Of a stretch of 64,000 bases of DNA, positions 7,810 through 18,556 are shown in pieces. The stretch covers positions 434,001-498,000 of the forward strand of contig NZ_AP028136.1 in assembly GCF_030297555.1 (NCBI RefSeq), written 5' to 3'. Positions within the stretch are counted from its first letter, which is position 1, and each line of letters begins with the position of its first letter. Below the pieces are notes generated by a model that had not been told where the DNA came from, made no database searches, and saw only the letters and a program-made list of their open reading frames with translations. The DNA comes from Polynucleobacter sp. HIN5 (GTDB lineage: Bacteria; Pseudomonadota; Gammaproteobacteria; Burkholderiales; Burkholderiaceae). Made by a program: the position numbers and the translations under genes.

Positions 7810-7815
7810 TATTAT
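7810..7815 (+). promoter_or_regulatory. Probable extended -10 box of gyrA (leaderless)
   Basis: TGATATTAT: TATTAT with an upstream TG, followed by 6 bases and the gyrA ATG at 7822. No Shine-Dalgarno sequence precedes the ATG. Initiation 7 bases after the box would place the 5' end on the A of the start codon. Confidence 0.5.
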
Positions 7816-7821
7816 TTCGAG

Positions 7822-10503
7822 ATGGAACAAGCCGCTAAAGAAACTCTCCCAATATCCCTAGAAGACGAAATGCGGCGGTCCTATCTGGATTACGCCATGA
7901 GCGTGATCGTCGGCCGAGCCTTGCCGGACGTGCGGGATGGGTTAAAACCCGTACATCGCCGGGTTTTATACGCCATGTATGAATTAAACAACGATTGGAA
8001 CCGGGCTTTCAAGAAATCTGCCCGTATCGTGGGTGATGTGATCGGTAAATACCATCCCCATGGCGATACGGCGGTTTATGACACCATCGTCCGCATGGCC
8101 CAGGATTTCTCGTTGCGCTACATGTTGGTCGATGGCCAGGGTAACTTTGGATCGGTTGATGGCGACAACGCCGCGGCGATGCGTTATACCGAGATTCGTC
8201 TGCGTAAGATCGCCCATGAACTATTAGCGGATCTGGATAAAGAAACCGTTGATTTTGGGCCCAACTACGACGGCAGTGAAAAAGAACCGCTCATTCTTCC
8301 TGCAAAAGTTCCCAACCTACTAATTAATGGCTCCTCCGGCATTGCGGTGGGTATGGCCACCAATATCCCTCCTCACAATTTAGATGAAGTGATCAGGGCC
8401 TGTTTGCATGTTTTGCATCAGCCCGATTGCACCATCGATGAGTTAATCGAAATTATTCCAGCACCCGATTTCCCGACCGCCGGAATCATTTATGGCGTTC
8501 AAGGAGTACGCGAGGGGTATCGCACCGGGCGTGGCCGCGTCGTGATGCGCGCCAAGACCCATTTTGAAGACATGGACAAGGGCCAGCGCCAAGCCATTAT
8601 TGTGGATGAGTTGCCCTATCAGGTGAATAAGAAAAACCTACTTGAGCGCATTGCCGAGTTGGTCAATGAGAAAAAAATTGAGGGCATTTCGGATTTGCGC
8701 GATGAATCTGACAAGTCGGGAATGCGAGTCGTGATTGAACTCAAGAGGGGTGAAGTACCCGAAGTCGTTCTCAACAATTTATATAAGAGCACCCAACTAC
8801 AAGATAACTTTGGTATGAATATGGTGGCCTTGGTCGATAACCAGCCAAGGCTCCTCAACCTCAAGCAAATGCTCGAGTATTTCTTGGCCCACCGCCGTGA
8901 GGTAATTACCCGGCGCACTATTTTTGAGTTACGTAAAGCGCGCGAACGGGGCCATGTGCTTGAGGGCTTAGCCGTTGCCCTGGCCAATATCGATCGATTT
9001 ATTGCCATCATTAAAGCAGCTGCTAATCCAGTGGTCGCCAAACAGGAGTTAATGGCACAGGCCTGGGACTCTTCGTTAGTGCGTGAGATGCTGGCCCGTG
9101 CCGAGGGTGAGGCTCCCGGCGGTCGCAATGCCTTCCGACCCGAGGGCCTCTTGCCAGAATATGGCATGCAAGACAGCGGGCTCTACCGCTTATCCGATGA
9201 TCAAGCCCAGGAAATTCTGCAAATGCGTCTGCAGCGCTTAACCGGTCTTGAACAAGACAAGATCGTGAATGAGTACAAAGAGGTGATGGATCAAATTGCT
9301 GATCTATTGGATCTGCTCGCAAAGCCTGAGCGTGTCACCAAAGTCATTGAGACCGAGTTACTTGAAGTGAAAGCAGAGTTTGGTTCAGAAGGTAGCGACT
9401 CGGGTCGTCGTTCTTATATTGAAATGAACGCCACAGAGCTGTTTACTGAAGATCTCATTACTCCGACCGATATGGTGGTCACGCTCTCTCATGCTGGATA
9501 CATGAAGAGCCAACCTTTAAGCGAATACCGGGCGCAAAAGCGTGGGGGTCGAGGTAAGCAAGCTGCGGCTACCAAAGATGAGGACTGGATCGACACTCTG
9601 TTTGTCGCTAACACCCACGATACGATTTTGTGTTTCTCCGACCGCGGCCGGATGTATTGGTTAAAAGTGTGGGAGGTTCCCCAAGGAAGTCGGACTTCGC
9701 GCGGTAAGCCAATTGTCAACATGTTCCCACTGGTAGAGGGCGAAAAGATCACGGTGATTCTGCCGATTCAGGGCTATCAAGAAGATCACTATGTATTTAT
9801 GGCAACTCGCCGAGGCACTGTGAAGAAAACCCGGTTATCGGATTTTTCGAATCCTCGTAAGGCCGGAATCATTGCGGTTGACTTGGATGAAGGCGACTTT
9901 TTGGTTGGAGCAGCCATCACAGACGGCAAGCATGATGTGATGTTGTTCTCGGATGCAGGCAAAGCCGTTCGTTTTGATGAAAATGATGTGCGACCTATGG
10001 GTCGCACCGCCCGTGGTGTCCGCGGCATGAACCTCTCGGATGGGCAAGAGGTGATTGCCATGCTAGTTGCTCCTGCCGAAGTTGCAGAGGGGGCTGTGGC
10101 GGCAGTTGAAGATTCAGCAGCACCAAACAGTGTTTTAACTGCCACTGAGAATGGTTACGGTAAGCGCACCCCGATTGCCGAGTACACCCGGCATGGGCGC
10201 GGCACGAAGGGCATGATTGCGATTCAGACCAGCGAGCGAAATGGTAAGGTCGTTGCTGCAGCCCTAGTTTCACCAGAAGATCAAATTATGTTGATTACCA
10301 CTGGTGGAGTGCTCGTTCGTACGCGCGTATCCGAGATTCGGGAGATGGGTCGTGCCACACAAGGTGTTACTCTCATTAACGTCGATGAGGGAACCCATTT
10401 ATCTGGATTGCAGCGCATCGCAGAGAGTGATTCGGATGAGGATGGCGATGACGTAGGCGATGAGCAAAGTAATCGCGAATCCGATACAGCGCCTGATGCC
10501 TAA
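7822..10503 (+). CDS. gyrA: DNA gyrase subunit A
   Basis: An 893-residue protein. The winged-helix/tower domain contains the catalytic Tyr122 in '[10 protein letters not shown]'. The quinolone-determining segment reads [17 protein letters not shown] with Thr83 and Asp87; Thr rather than Ser at 83 is common in this group. The GyrA box 'QKRGGRGK' (around 570) starts the DNA-wrapping beta-pinwheel, which distinguishes GyrA from ParC. The last 25 residues are a very acidic tail, typical of autoinhibitory GyrA tails. GyrA with GyrB introduces negative supercoils using ATP. It heads the serC-pheA-hisC-tyrA-aroA run, 25 bases before serC, the conserved order in Burkholderiales. Confidence 0.98.
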   Translation: MEQAAKETLPISLEDEMRRSYLDYAMSVIVGRALPDVRDGLKPVHRRVLYAMYELNNDWNRAFKKSARIVGDVIGKYHPHGDTAVYDTIVRMAQDFSLRYMLVDGQGNFGSVDGDNAAAMRYTEIRLRKIAHELLADLDKETVDFGPNYDGSEKEPLILPAKVPNLLINGSSGIAVGMATNIPPHNLDEVIRACLHVLHQPDCTIDELIEIIPAPDFPTAGIIYGVQGVREGYRTGRGRVVMRAKTHFEDMDKGQRQAIIVDELPYQVNKKNLLERIAELVNEKKIEGISDLRDESDKSGMRVVIELKRGEVPEVVLNNLYKSTQLQDNFGMNMVALVDNQPRLLNLKQMLEYFLAHRREVITRRTIFELRKARERGHVLEGLAVALANIDRFIAIIKAAANPVVAKQELMAQAWDSSLVREMLARAEGEAPGGRNAFRPEGLLPEYGMQDSGLYRLSDDQAQEILQMRLQRLTGLEQDKIVNEYKEVMDQIADLLDLLAKPERVTKVIETELLEVKAEFGSEGSDSGRRSYIEMNATELFTEDLITPTDMVVTLSHAGYMKSQPLSEYRAQKRGGRGKQAAATKDEDWIDTLFVANTHDTILCFSDRGRMYWLKVWEVPQGSRTSRGKPIVNMFPLVEGEKITVILPIQGYQEDHYVFMATRRGTVKKTRLSDFSNPRKAGIIAVDLDEGDFLVGAAITDGKHDVMLFSDAGKAVRFDENDVRPMGRTARGVRGMNLSDGQEVIAMLVAPAEVAEGAVAAVEDSAAPNSVLTATENGYGKRTPIAEYTRHGRGTKGMIAIQTSERNGKVVAAALVSPEDQIMLITTGGVLVRTRVSEIREMGRATQGVTLINVDEGTHLSGLQRIAESDSDEDGDDVGDEQSNRESDTAPDA

Positions 10504-10528
10504 GCAAAGCTTCGACTAACCGGACTTC

Positions 10529-11626
10529 ATGATGAGTTTTGACCGCCGCATTTATAACTTCGCAGCGGGCCCAGCAACCCTACCTGAAGAGGTTTTGGAG
10601 CAAGCACGCGATGAACTGCTAAATTGGCAGGGCCTCGGTACAAGCCTGATGGAAATTAGTCACCGCAGCAAAGAGTTTATGGCGGTTTATGAAAAAACCT
10701 TAGCCGATCTTCGCGAGCTCATGGCCATTCCAAGCGATTACGAAATCTTGCTATTGCAAGGTGGCGGAATTGGTCAAAATGCAGCCATTCCGATGAACCT
10801 GATGCCCTTAGCCAAGAAACCCAAGGCAGATTTTGTGGTGACCGGGATTTGGTCTGAGAAATCAGTTAAGGAAGCGCAAAAATACGGGGAAGCTCATATC
10901 GCTGCCAGTTCGCAAGCACAGGGATTTCGGTCGATTCCCGAGCAACAGACATGGACCTTATCCGAAGATGCGGCTTATGTACACATTTGTGCAAATGAGA
11001 CGATTGGCGGTGTTGAGTTTGCCGAGTTTCCAAAGCTTGGTAAAGCCCCTTTGGTTGCTGATATCTCGAGCAATATTCTTTCAAAAGCCATGAATGTGAG
11101 CGAGTGTGGCGTACTTTTCGCTGGCGCACAGAAGAATATTGGTCCCGCGGGGGTCACTATTGTGATTGTGCGCAAGGACTTAATGGGACATGCGATGCCC
11201 ATTACTCCTTCAATCTGGGATTGGGCAAAGGAGGCGGCCAATCAATCGATGTTTAATACCCCACCCACTTTCCCAATTTATGTTTCCGGCTTAGTATTTG
11301 AGTGGATCAAGCGGCAAGGTGGCGTGCGGGAGATGGAGCGCCGTAGTCAACAGAAATCATCCCTGCTGTATGGATTCATTGATCAAAGCTCTCTCTATGA
11401 AAATCGCGTGGATCCAAGGTGTCGCTCGAGAACCAATGTCACATTCTTTCTGAAAGACGAAGGTTTAAATGCAGAGTTTTTGGAACAATCTAGCGCTGTG
11501 GGTTTGGCGGCCCTACGTGGTCATAAGGCTGCAGGAGGGATGCGCGCCAGTATCTACAATGCCATGCCGATTGCTGGTGTCGAGACCCTGGTGGAGTTCA
11601 TGCGTGAGTTCGAAAGGCGTGCCTAA
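10529..11626 (+). CDS. serC: Phosphoserine aminotransferase
   Basis: A 365-residue class V PLP aminotransferase. It starts 'RIYNFAAGPATLPEEVL', the SerC N-terminal signature, and the PLP Lys lies in 'LFAGAQKNIGPAGVTIVIV' (around residue 200). SerC converts 3-phosphohydroxypyruvate and glutamate to phosphoserine, and also acts in pyridoxal phosphate synthesis. Two adjacent ATGs (10529, 10532) are possible starts. It is co-directional with gyrA and its stop overlaps the pheA ATG by one base, so translation is probably coupled. Confidence 0.96.
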   Translation: MMSFDRRIYNFAAGPATLPEEVLEQARDELLNWQGLGTSLMEISHRSKEFMAVYEKTLADLRELMAIPSDYEILLLQGGGIGQNAAIPMNLMPLAKKPKADFVVTGIWSEKSVKEAQKYGEAHIAASSQAQGFRSIPEQQTWTLSEDAAYVHICANETIGGVEFAEFPKLGKAPLVADISSNILSKAMNVSECGVLFAGAQKNIGPAGVTIVIVRKDLMGHAMPITPSIWDWAKEAANQSMFNTPPTFPIYVSGLVFEWIKRQGGVREMERRSQQKSSLLYGFIDQSSLYENRVDPRCRSRTNVTFFLKDEGLNAEFLEQSSAVGLAALRGHKAAGGMRASIYNAMPIAGVETLVEFMREFERRA

Positions 11627-12708
11627 TGTCAAATGATGATCAGCGCTTAGCTCCGCTACGTGCCCAGATTGATGCGATCGATCAAGAGCTTTTGGAGCTT
11701 TTATCGAAGCGCGCAAAGGCGGCCCAAGCGGTTGGCCATATTAAAAATGAGTCATCAGCCCCTATTTTTCGTCCTGAGCGAGAGAGCCAGGTAATCCAGA
11801 ATGTTTTACAAAAAAATCCTGGCCCATTATTAGCAGATGGCCTTGCTTCGATCTGGCGCGAAATCATGTCGGCATGTCGCGCACTCGAATCCAAACAAAC
11901 CATCGCATATTTGGGTCCAACCGGAACCTTCTCCGAGCAGGCGGCGCATCAATTCTTTGGGCAGTCGATTGATAGCTTGCCATGCGCGAGTTTGGACGAG
12001 GTCTTTAAGGCGGTTGAAAAAGGGGTCGCTACTTTTGGGGTAGTGCCTGTTGAGAACTCCAGTGAAGGTGCCGTTTCGCGAACCTTGGATTTATTGCTAG
12101 AAAGCCCATTGCAAATTAGTGGTGAGGTAGTTTTGCCTATTCGGCATCACCTTTTAACCAAGCATGGAAGTTTGGATGGTGTAAAAATAGTCTGCGCTCA
12201 TGCTCAGGCCTTGGCTCAATGCCAACAATGGTTAAGCGTACACGCACCTCAATTGCATCGGCAGGCTGTTAGTAGTAATGCCGAGGCTGCACGGATGGCT
12301 AGTCAAGATCCAAGTATTGCTGCGGTTGCTGGTGAGCCCGCTCAATTGGCGTATGGGTTGCAAATTGTTTCGGCCCAGATTCAGGATGATCCAAACAATC
12401 GTACGCGGTTTGTCGTGATCGGCCAATACGCTTGTCAGCCATGCGGACAAGATCAGACTTCTTTGGTACTGTCGGTTGCCAATCAACCTGGGGCTGTTCA
12501 TCACCTACTAGGGCCATTAGCAAAACATGGAGTTTCCATGACGCGGTTTGAATCGCGGCCTGCCCGCAAGGGGTCTTGGGAATACCATTTTTATATCGAT
12601 ATTGATGGACATGCGAGTGATGGCAAAGTAGCTACGGCGATTGCTGAGTTAAAAACGATTGCTGCTTTTTATAAAAACCTGGGCTCCTATCCCCGCGCTA
12701 AAAATTAA
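11626..12708 (+). CDS. pheA: Bifunctional chorismate mutase / prephenate dehydratase
   Basis: A 360-residue P-protein. An AroQ-type chorismate mutase domain (1-90, '[23 protein letters not shown]') is followed by prephenate dehydratase (from 'TIAYLGPTGTFSEQAA' near 93, with 'VVPVENSSEGAV' and the substrate motif 'NRTRFVVIG' near 262-270) and a C-terminal ACT domain ('MTRFESRPARKGSWEYHFYID'), where phenylalanine feedback is sensed. The product is phenylpyruvate. ATG overlaps the serC stop. hisC starts 10 bases later; its product supplies the aminotransferase step. Confidence 0.96.
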   Translation: MSNDDQRLAPLRAQIDAIDQELLELLSKRAKAAQAVGHIKNESSAPIFRPERESQVIQNVLQKNPGPLLADGLASIWREIMSACRALESKQTIAYLGPTGTFSEQAAHQFFGQSIDSLPCASLDEVFKAVEKGVATFGVVPVENSSEGAVSRTLDLLLESPLQISGEVVLPIRHHLLTKHGSLDGVKIVCAHAQALAQCQQWLSVHAPQLHRQAVSSNAEAARMASQDPSIAAVAGEPAQLAYGLQIVSAQIQDDPNNRTRFVVIGQYACQPCGQDQTSLVLSVANQPGAVHHLLGPLAKHGVSMTRFESRPARKGSWEYHFYIDIDGHASDGKVATAIAELKTIAAFYKNLGSYPRAKN

Positions 12709-12718
12709 GGTTTGATTC

Positions 12719-13855
12719 ATGACCAAAAAAATTGGCTTAGATCATGTGCATGCAATTGCACCCTATGTTGGCGGTAGACCCATTAGCGAGGTAGCGCGTG
12801 AATTTGGTTTAGATGAAAGCGCGATTGTGAAGTTGGCCTCCAACGAAAATCCCTTGGGTATGCCAACGTCGGCTAAGGAAGCAATGTTGCGGGCCGCCAA
12901 TGATCTGGGCCGCTATCCAGATTCGAATGGTTTTGAACTGAAGCGCGTTTTATCCAAGCGTCTGGGGGTTCCAGAAGACTGGATTACTTTGGGAAATGGC
13001 AGCAATGATATTTTGGAACTTACCGCTAGAGCGGTAGCGCACGCTGGCGACGCCGTCGTATTTTCTGAACACGCGTTTGCAGTTTACCCTTTGGCAACGC
13101 AAGCGATTGGTGCAAAAGCAGTGGAGGTTGCTGCTGATGCAAGTTACGGGCATGATCTGCCGGCCATGCTGCAGACCATTCGATCACTCGGGGAGACTGC
13201 CAAGTTGGTATTTGTAGCGAACCCAAATAATCCAACCGGTAGTTACCTACAGCCGAAAGCCATTGAAGCATTTATATCAGAGATGCCTGCGCATGTCGTG
13301 GTGGTGTTAGATGAGGCATATAACGAGTACCTTGCCCCACAGCAGCGCTACGACGCGATTGCTTGGGTAAAAAAATATCCTAATTTAGTAGTCTCACGCA
13401 GCTTTTCAAAAGCCTACGGATTAGCAGGGTTACGTATTGGATATGGTATCGCGCAACCCCATTTAACTGATTTATTAAACCGGATTCGACAGCCCTTTAA
13501 TGTGAATAGTTTGGCGCAAGCGGCGGCTATCGCAGCCTTGGGTGACGAAGCATTTTTACAACAAGGGTATGAGTTAAATCGAGCCGGTTATCAACAGTTG
13601 ACAAAGGCGTTTGAACAAATGGGCTTGACCTATTTACCCTCATCCGGAAATTTTGTCTTAGTCAAGGTGGGTAATGACAATGAAGCGGGTGCACGCGTTA
13701 ACCGCGAGTTATTAAAGCGGGGTGTGATTGTGCGACCCGTTGGTAACTATGGGCTGCCACAGTGGCTCAGAATCTCGATCGGGTTGCCAGAAGAGAATGC
13801 TATTTGCATTCAAGCCCTCAATGCCATTCTGAATCAGCCAAAGGGCAGCGCATGA
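12719..13855 (+). CDS. hisC: Histidinol-phosphate / aromatic aminotransferase
   Basis: A 378-residue class I/II PLP aminotransferase of the HisC family: 'KLASNENPLGMP' near 41-52 and the PLP Lys in 'SRSFSKAYGLAGLRIGYG' near 230. HisC-type enzymes act on histidinol phosphate and often also on phenylpyruvate and hydroxyphenylpyruvate. Lying between pheA and tyrA, outside a his operon, this copy is likely used mainly for aromatic amino acids; that is an inference from context, and a second hisC in the his operon would be expected. Its stop overlaps the tyrA start (ATGA). Confidence 0.9.
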   Translation: MTKKIGLDHVHAIAPYVGGRPISEVAREFGLDESAIVKLASNENPLGMPTSAKEAMLRAANDLGRYPDSNGFELKRVLSKRLGVPEDWITLGNGSNDILELTARAVAHAGDAVVFSEHAFAVYPLATQAIGAKAVEVAADASYGHDLPAMLQTIRSLGETAKLVFVANPNNPTGSYLQPKAIEAFISEMPAHVVVVLDEAYNEYLAPQQRYDAIAWVKKYPNLVVSRSFSKAYGLAGLRIGYGIAQPHLTDLLNRIRQPFNVNSLAQAAAIAALGDEAFLQQGYELNRAGYQQLTKAFEQMGLTYLPSSGNFVLVKVGNDNEAGARVNRELLKRGVIVRPVGNYGLPQWLRISIGLPEENAICIQALNAILNQPKGSA

Positions 13856-14721
13856 GCCGCAATCAGTTTGGAACGGTCGCGATTGTTGGTGTTGGTCTGA
13901 TTGGTGGATCGATTGGCTTAGCGCTCAAGAAAGCTGGGGTTGTTACTGAAGTGATCGGCGTAGGTCGAAGCGCAAGCAATCTTGAAGAGGCCAAAAAACT
14001 AGGTGCGATTGATCGTATTGATGACCTTGAGGGCGCAAGTAAAAAAGCCCAGTGGATTATTTTATGCGTGCCTGTTGCGCAAATGCGCGCATGTTTTCAA
14101 ACCATTGAACCACATCTCAATTCGCACACATTAATTACGGACGCAGGTAGCACTAAAAGTGATCTGATTGTGACGGCCAAAGAGGTTTTGGGCAAGAAGG
14201 TTTGTCAATTTGTTCCGGCTCATCCCATCGCAGGTGGAGCGCAGCATGGCGTCGTGGCAGCGAAGGCCGATTTATTCCAGGGAAAGCAAACCATTATTTG
14301 TCAGTTACAAGAGAATGCTGCAGCGGATGTGGCTTTGGTCGAGAGTTTTTGGCAGGCATTGGGGTCGCGCATTAAACGGATATCGGCGATTCAGCATGAT
14401 GCAATCTACGCAGCGGTTTCGCATTTGCCTCATTTGCTGTCATACGCATTAATGACGAGTGTGCTGAACTCCGAAGATACTGAGCAAAAGCTTGGCCATG
14501 CTGGCGCTGGATTTCGGGATTTCACGCGGATTGCTGCTTCGAGCCCTGAGATGTGGCGCGATATTTGCCTTGCTAATAAATCAGCGATTTTGAAAGAGCT
14601 AGACCAGTATCTCGTGATTACAAATGCTCTTCGTGACCTGATTGCCAAGGAGGATTCGCAAGCGCTCGAGAAGGTTTTTCTGAAAGCCAGTGAAGCTCGC
14701 AAACGATGGGAAGAGTCGTAA
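13852..14721 (+). CDS. tyrA: Prephenate dehydrogenase
   Basis: A 289-residue protein with the NAD(P) loop '[14 protein letters not shown]' near 13-26, then '[12 protein letters not shown]', '[12 protein letters not shown]', '[10 protein letters not shown]' (substrate-binding His region) and '[12 protein letters not shown]'. These are the TyrA/PDH motifs; no chorismate mutase or ACT domain is fused. It oxidatively decarboxylates prephenate (or arogenate) towards tyrosine. The frame is open upstream to 13762, but ATG 13852, overlapping the hisC stop, gives the normal N-terminus. Its own stop overlaps the aroA ATG (TAATG). Confidence 0.95.
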   Translation: MSRNQFGTVAIVGVGLIGGSIGLALKKAGVVTEVIGVGRSASNLEEAKKLGAIDRIDDLEGASKKAQWIILCVPVAQMRACFQTIEPHLNSHTLITDAGSTKSDLIVTAKEVLGKKVCQFVPAHPIAGGAQHGVVAAKADLFQGKQTIICQLQENAAADVALVESFWQALGSRIKRISAIQHDAIYAAVSHLPHLLSYALMTSVLNSEDTEQKLGHAGAGFRDFTRIAASSPEMWRDICLANKSAILKELDQYLVITNALRDLIAKEDSQALEKVFLKASEARKRWEES

Positions 14722-16040
14722 TGGCGAGCGAGTCATTGCAGATCGGACCTTTCCAAGGCGCCAAGGGTCAGATGACCCTGCCTGGATCAAAAAGTATTTC
14801 GAATCGCGCATTGTTGCTCGCTGCATTAGCAAGGGGTACGACTACTCTTAAGCAACTACTTGATGCCGATGACACCCAGGTGATGCGTAATGCCTTACGT
14901 CAATTGGGGGTGAAGGCTGAGGATCATGGTCATGATTGTGAAGTGACTGGTTGTGACGGTGTTTTCCCAGTCAAGCACGCTGACTTATTCATGGGCAATG
15001 CTGGAACTGCGATTCGGCCGCTCACCGCGGCATTAGTGATGCAAGAGGGCGAGTATCGACTCTCTGGAGTACCACGGATGCATGAGCGACCGATTGGTGA
15101 TTTGGTTGATGGACTTCAGCAGATTGGTGCACAGATTGATTATGAGCAAGCGGTGGGTTATCCACCCATTCAAATCCATGCAGGCAAGCTTGTCTTGCCT
15201 GAGGTGATTCGGGTTAGGGGCGATGTCTCCAGTCAATTTCTGACGGCTTTATTGATGGCACTGCCTCTCGTAGCCCGTGAGCCAATTCAAATTGAAGTGA
15301 TTGGTGAGTTAATTTCCAGACCGTACATCGACATCACGATTCAATTGATGGCTCGGTTTGGTGTAGAGGTTAGCAATCCAACGCCCCATCAGTTTGTGAT
15401 TGCGCCTACTCAAGCTGGAGCGGTATACAAAAGCCCCCAAACACTCTGGGTCGAGGGTGACGCATCCTCGGCATCCTATTTTTTGGCAGCCGGCGTGCTT
15501 GGTCGTGGTCCGGTGCGGGTTCATGGGGTTGGTAAAACCAGCATTCAGGGTGATATTGCCTTTGCAGACGCCATCGAACAAATGGGGGCAAGAGTGCTGC
15601 GAGGTGATGATTTTCTTGAGACGGGCGGCGTTGTTCATGCCGATGGAAAATTGCGAGGGATTACGATTGATTGCACCACAATCCCAGACGCAGCCATGAC
15701 CTTGGCCGTGATGGCATTATTTGCTCAAGGAAAAACCCGCCTAGAGAAGATTGCCAGCTGGCGGGTGAAAGAAACAGACCGGATTGCAGCGATGGCGACC
15801 GAGTTGCGTAAATTAGGGGCAGCGGTTCATGAGGGTGAGGATTTCATTGAGATTCATCCATTAAGTAATGAGCAATGGCAGACCCCACCGCAGGGAATCG
15901 ATACTTATGATGATCATCGGATGGCGATGTGCTTCTCCTTAGCAGCATTCGGTCCAAAGCCAATCGTGATTAACGATCCTCAGTGTGTTGCTAAAACTTT
16001 TCCGCATTACTTTTCAGAGTTGGCACGAATCACGTATTAA
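14721..16040 (+). CDS. aroA: 5-enolpyruvylshikimate-3-phosphate synthase
   Basis: A 439-residue EPSP synthase. The phosphate-binding loop '[18 protein letters not shown]' carries Lys24; '[14 protein letters not shown]' near 93-106 is the PEP-binding segment; '[19 protein letters not shown]' and 'DDHRMAM' near the C-terminus are further signatures. Gly-96 equivalent is followed by Thr-Ala rather than Ala-Thr substitutions linked to glyphosate tolerance, so it looks like a class I enzyme. It transfers enolpyruvate from PEP to shikimate 3-phosphate. ATG 14721 overlaps the tyrA stop. Confidence 0.97.
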   Translation: MASESLQIGPFQGAKGQMTLPGSKSISNRALLLAALARGTTTLKQLLDADDTQVMRNALRQLGVKAEDHGHDCEVTGCDGVFPVKHADLFMGNAGTAIRPLTAALVMQEGEYRLSGVPRMHERPIGDLVDGLQQIGAQIDYEQAVGYPPIQIHAGKLVLPEVIRVRGDVSSQFLTALLMALPLVAREPIQIEVIGELISRPYIDITIQLMARFGVEVSNPTPHQFVIAPTQAGAVYKSPQTLWVEGDASSASYFLAAGVLGRGPVRVHGVGKTSIQGDIAFADAIEQMGARVLRGDDFLETGGVVHADGKLRGITIDCTTIPDAAMTLAVMALFAQGKTRLEKIASWRVKETDRIAAMATELRKLGAAVHEGEDFIEIHPLSNEQWQTPPQGIDTYDDHRMAMCFSLAAFGPKPIVINDPQCVAKTFPHYFSELARITY

Positions 16041-16063
16041 TTTCCTATGAAGGAGTATTTGGG

Positions 16064-16729
16064 TTGAGCCTTCCCCCGGTCATTGCAATTGATGGGCCCA
16101 CCGCCTCAGGCAAAGGCACGGTGGCGATGCAAGTTGCCAACCGTCTTGGATTCCATTATTTGGACAGTGGCGCCCTGTATCGTCTAGTAGCGCTTGCAAG
16201 CCAACAAAAGGGTATCTCGCCATCTGATAGCTGCGCTTTGGGTGAGCTTGCCTTCGCCATGCAGATTGAGTTTAAAAATGGACTGATTTTCCTCGGAAAT
16301 ATAGATGTCACCTGGGCCATTCGAGACGAGTCCATTGGGGTTTTGGCATCCCAAATCGCGGTTTATCCAGAGGTGCGAGATGCCCTCTTGGCACTCCAAA
16401 AAGGGTTTCGGAGGGCTCCAGGCTTAGTGGCCGATGGCCGGGACATGGCAAGCCGGATCTTTACTGATGCCGTTTTAAAGGTATTTTTGACGGCCAGTGT
16501 GCAGGCTCGGGCGGAGCGTCGATATAAGCAATTGATCGCTAAGGGAATTTCTGCTAGAATGGATGTCCTTTTGCAAGATTTGCAGGAACGAGACGCTCGA
16601 GACATTCAACGAGCAACCGCGCCTCTAAAACAAGTTGAAGGGGCGCATTTGCTCGATACCTCGAACTTATCGATTGATCAGGCAGTTGAACGGGTACTGT
16701 CTTGGTACCAAGAAGTAAGTAGAAATTAG
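16064..16729 (+). CDS. cmk: Cytidylate kinase
   Basis: A 221-residue P-loop kinase: '[13 protein letters not shown]' near 7-19, '[13 protein letters not shown]' and '[12 protein letters not shown]', all CMP-kinase motifs. It phosphorylates CMP and dCMP with ATP. The start is TTG at 16064 with an AAGGAG site 9 bases upstream; no suitable ATG exists nearby. Position between aroA and rpsA is conserved in proteobacteria. The stop codon is the first triplet of a four-copy TAGAAG tandem repeat. Confidence 0.95.
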   Translation: MSLPPVIAIDGPTASGKGTVAMQVANRLGFHYLDSGALYRLVALASQQKGISPSDSCALGELAFAMQIEFKNGLIFLGNIDVTWAIRDESIGVLASQIAVYPEVRDALLALQKGFRRAPGLVADGRDMASRIFTDAVLKVFLTASVQARAERRYKQLIAKGISARMDVLLQDLQERDARDIQRATAPLKQVEGAHLLDTSNLSIDQAVERVLSWYQEVSRN

Positions 16730-16751
16730 AAGTAGAAGTAGAAGTAGAAGT
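16727..16751. repeat. TAGAAG tandem hexamer, four perfect copies
   Basis: Four TAGAAG units (16727-16750) plus one further T. The first TAG is the cmk stop codon and every unit repeats an in-frame TAG. Degenerate AGAAGTAAGTAGAAAT precedes it. A change in copy number would alter only the cmk-rpsA spacer. Confidence 0.85.
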
Positions 16752-16757
16752 TTGGCG

Positions 16758-16800
16758 CTTAAGTTAGCACCTACGGTAAAAACCGCTAGCTTAAGTTTTA
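16758..16800 (+). terminator. Hairpin with T-rich tail between cmk and rpsA
   Basis: CTTAAGTTAGC (16758-16768) pairs with GCTAGCTTAAG (16785-16795) over 11 bp with one G-U, 16-base loop, followed by TTTTATTAA. It could end the gyrA-cmk transcript or act as an attenuator in the rpsA leader. The stem is AT-rich, so strength is uncertain. Confidence 0.5.
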
Positions 16801-16842
16801 TTAACCTAACCCGTCAGTAATTGGCGGCACAAAGTGAACCTC

Positions 16843-18516
16843 ATGTCTGAATCTTTTGCAGCACTATTTGAAGAATCCCTAACCCGTTCTAATATGAAAA
16901 CCGGCCAGGTTATTTCGGCCGAAGTTGTTCGTATTGATCATAATTTTGTGGTTGTTAATGCCGGTTTAAAGTCCGAAGCATTCATACCCGTTGAAGAATT
17001 CCAAAATGACCAGGGCGAACTCGAAGTCAACCCTGGTGATTTCGTATCCGTGGCAATTGATGCCCTAGAAAATGGCTATGGCGATACGATTTTGTCGCGT
17101 GACAAAGCAAAACGCCTTGCATCTTGGATGAACCTCGAGAAAGCTCTTGAAGGCGCTGAGATCGTTACCGGCACAGTGACCGGTAAGGTGAAGGGCGGCT
17201 TGACGGTCATGGTAAATGGCATTCGTGCCTTTTTGCCTGGATCGCTCGTCGATACCCGTCCAATTAAAGATACCAGCCCTTATGAAGGCAAGACCATGGA
17301 GTTTAAGGTCATTAAGCTAGATCGTAAGCGTAATAACGTTGTTCTTTCGCGTCGCGCCGTGGTTGAAGCTAGCCAAGGTGAAGAGCGTGCGAAGATGATG
17401 TCTAACCTTCAAGAGGGTAGTGTTGTTCAGGGCACCATTAAGAACATTACCGATTACGGTGCATTCGTTGATCTTGGCGGTATTGATGGTCTTCTCCACA
17501 TTACTGACTTGGCTTGGCGTCGTGTGCGTCACCCCAGCGAGATGCTGACGGTGGGTCAAGAGGTAACTGCGAAGATTCTGAAGTTTGATCAAGAGAAAAA
17601 CCGGGTTTCATTAGGCATTAAGCAGTTGGGTGATGATCCTTGGGTTGGTATTGCCCGTCGTTACCCACCCAATACACGCCTCTTTGGCAAAGTGACCAAT
17701 CTGACTGATTACGGTGCGTTCGTTGAAATCGAGAGTGGCATTGAGGGCTTGGTACACGTCTCTGAAATGGATTGGACCAATAAGAATGTGGCCCCAAGCA
17801 AGGCAGTTGCTTTGGGAACCGAAGTAGAAGTGATGGTCTTGGACATTGATGAAGATAAGCGTCGTATTAGCTTAGGTATTAAGCAATGCAAAGCAAACCC
17901 ATGGGAAGAGTTCTCACGCAGCCATCAAAAGGGTGACAAGATCAAAGGGGCAATTAAGTCCATCACCGACTTTGGCGTCTTTATTGGCCTACCTGGTGGA
18001 ATCGATGGCTTAGTTCACCTGTCTGACCTCTCTTGGAATGAGCCTGGCGAAGAGGCTGTTAAGGCTTTCAAGAAAGGCGATGAATTAGAAGCTGTCGTCT
18101 TAGCGATTGATGTTGAGAAGGAGCGTATCTCCCTAGGCATCAAGCAAATGTCAGGCGACCCCTTTAACAACTTTACGTCGACCAGTGATAAAGGCAGCAT
18201 GGTCACCGGCACAGTGAAGAGTGTTGATGCTAAAGGTGCCGTGATTGCCCTCGCTGATGAGGTCGAAGGTTATCTGCGCGCCTCAGAGATCTCAACCGAT
18301 CGCGTTGAAGATGCACGCAATGCGCTTAAAGAGGGTGATTCTGTCACTGCTATGATTATTAATATCGATCGTAAATCACGTTCGATTAATTTATCGATCA
18401 AGGCAAAAGATAGCGCTGATCAACAAGATGCCATGAATAAGTTACAGGGTGATGCTGGCTCTGGTACAACCAATCTTGGCGCCCTGTTGAAGGCGAAAAT
18501 GGATAATCAAAGCTAA
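16843..18516 (+). CDS. rpsA: 30S ribosomal protein S1
   Basis: A 557-residue protein with six S1 (OB-fold) repeats, each carrying the G-x-V-x-x-(I/V)-T-(D/N)-(Y/F)-G-A-F-V type pattern ('[18 protein letters not shown]' near 205, '[19 protein letters not shown]' near 290, '[19 protein letters not shown]' near 378). S1 unfolds and delivers mRNA to the 30S subunit. The frame is open to a GTG at 16834; ATG 16843 matches the usual MSES(F/E) start. It is followed by ihfB, the standard neighbour. Codon use is strongly adapted. Confidence 0.98.
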   Translation: MSESFAALFEESLTRSNMKTGQVISAEVVRIDHNFVVVNAGLKSEAFIPVEEFQNDQGELEVNPGDFVSVAIDALENGYGDTILSRDKAKRLASWMNLEKALEGAEIVTGTVTGKVKGGLTVMVNGIRAFLPGSLVDTRPIKDTSPYEGKTMEFKVIKLDRKRNNVVLSRRAVVEASQGEERAKMMSNLQEGSVVQGTIKNITDYGAFVDLGGIDGLLHITDLAWRRVRHPSEMLTVGQEVTAKILKFDQEKNRVSLGIKQLGDDPWVGIARRYPPNTRLFGKVTNLTDYGAFVEIESGIEGLVHVSEMDWTNKNVAPSKAVALGTEVEVMVLDIDEDKRRISLGIKQCKANPWEEFSRSHQKGDKIKGAIKSITDFGVFIGLPGGIDGLVHLSDLSWNEPGEEAVKAFKKGDELEAVVLAIDVEKERISLGIKQMSGDPFNNFTSTSDKGSMVTGTVKSVDAKGAVIALADEVEGYLRASEISTDRVEDARNALKEGDSVTAMIINIDRKSRSINLSIKAKDSADQQDAMNKLQGDAGSGTTNLGALLKAKMDNQS

Positions 18517-18522
18517 GGTGAT

Positions 18523-18545
18523 TCCGCCACCCCGTGGGTGGCGGG
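18523..18545. repeat. GC-rich perfect hairpin between rpsA and ihfB
   Basis: CCGCCACCC, CGT, GGGTGGCGG form a 9-bp all-perfect stem (18524-18532 with 18536-18544), 8 bases after the rpsA stop and 13 before the ihfB start. There is no T-tract (CTAATTAG follows), so it is more likely an mRNA 3'-end stabiliser or partial attenuator than a strong terminator. Confidence 0.6.
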
Positions 18546-18556
18546 CTAATTAGACT

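Noticed and set aside
8062-8080. Thr at GyrA position 83 as a quinolone-resistance change
   Set aside because: Thr83 is a natural residue in many proteobacteria, so it is not evidence of acquired resistance.
8619-9167. 182-codon antisense frame inside gyrA
   Set aside because: Composition reflects reverse reading of gyrA; no signal, no ribosome binding site and gyrA is intact.
16727-16751. TAGAAG repeats as a CRISPR-like or integration array
   Set aside because: Units are 6 bases with no spacers; it is a simple tandem repeat.
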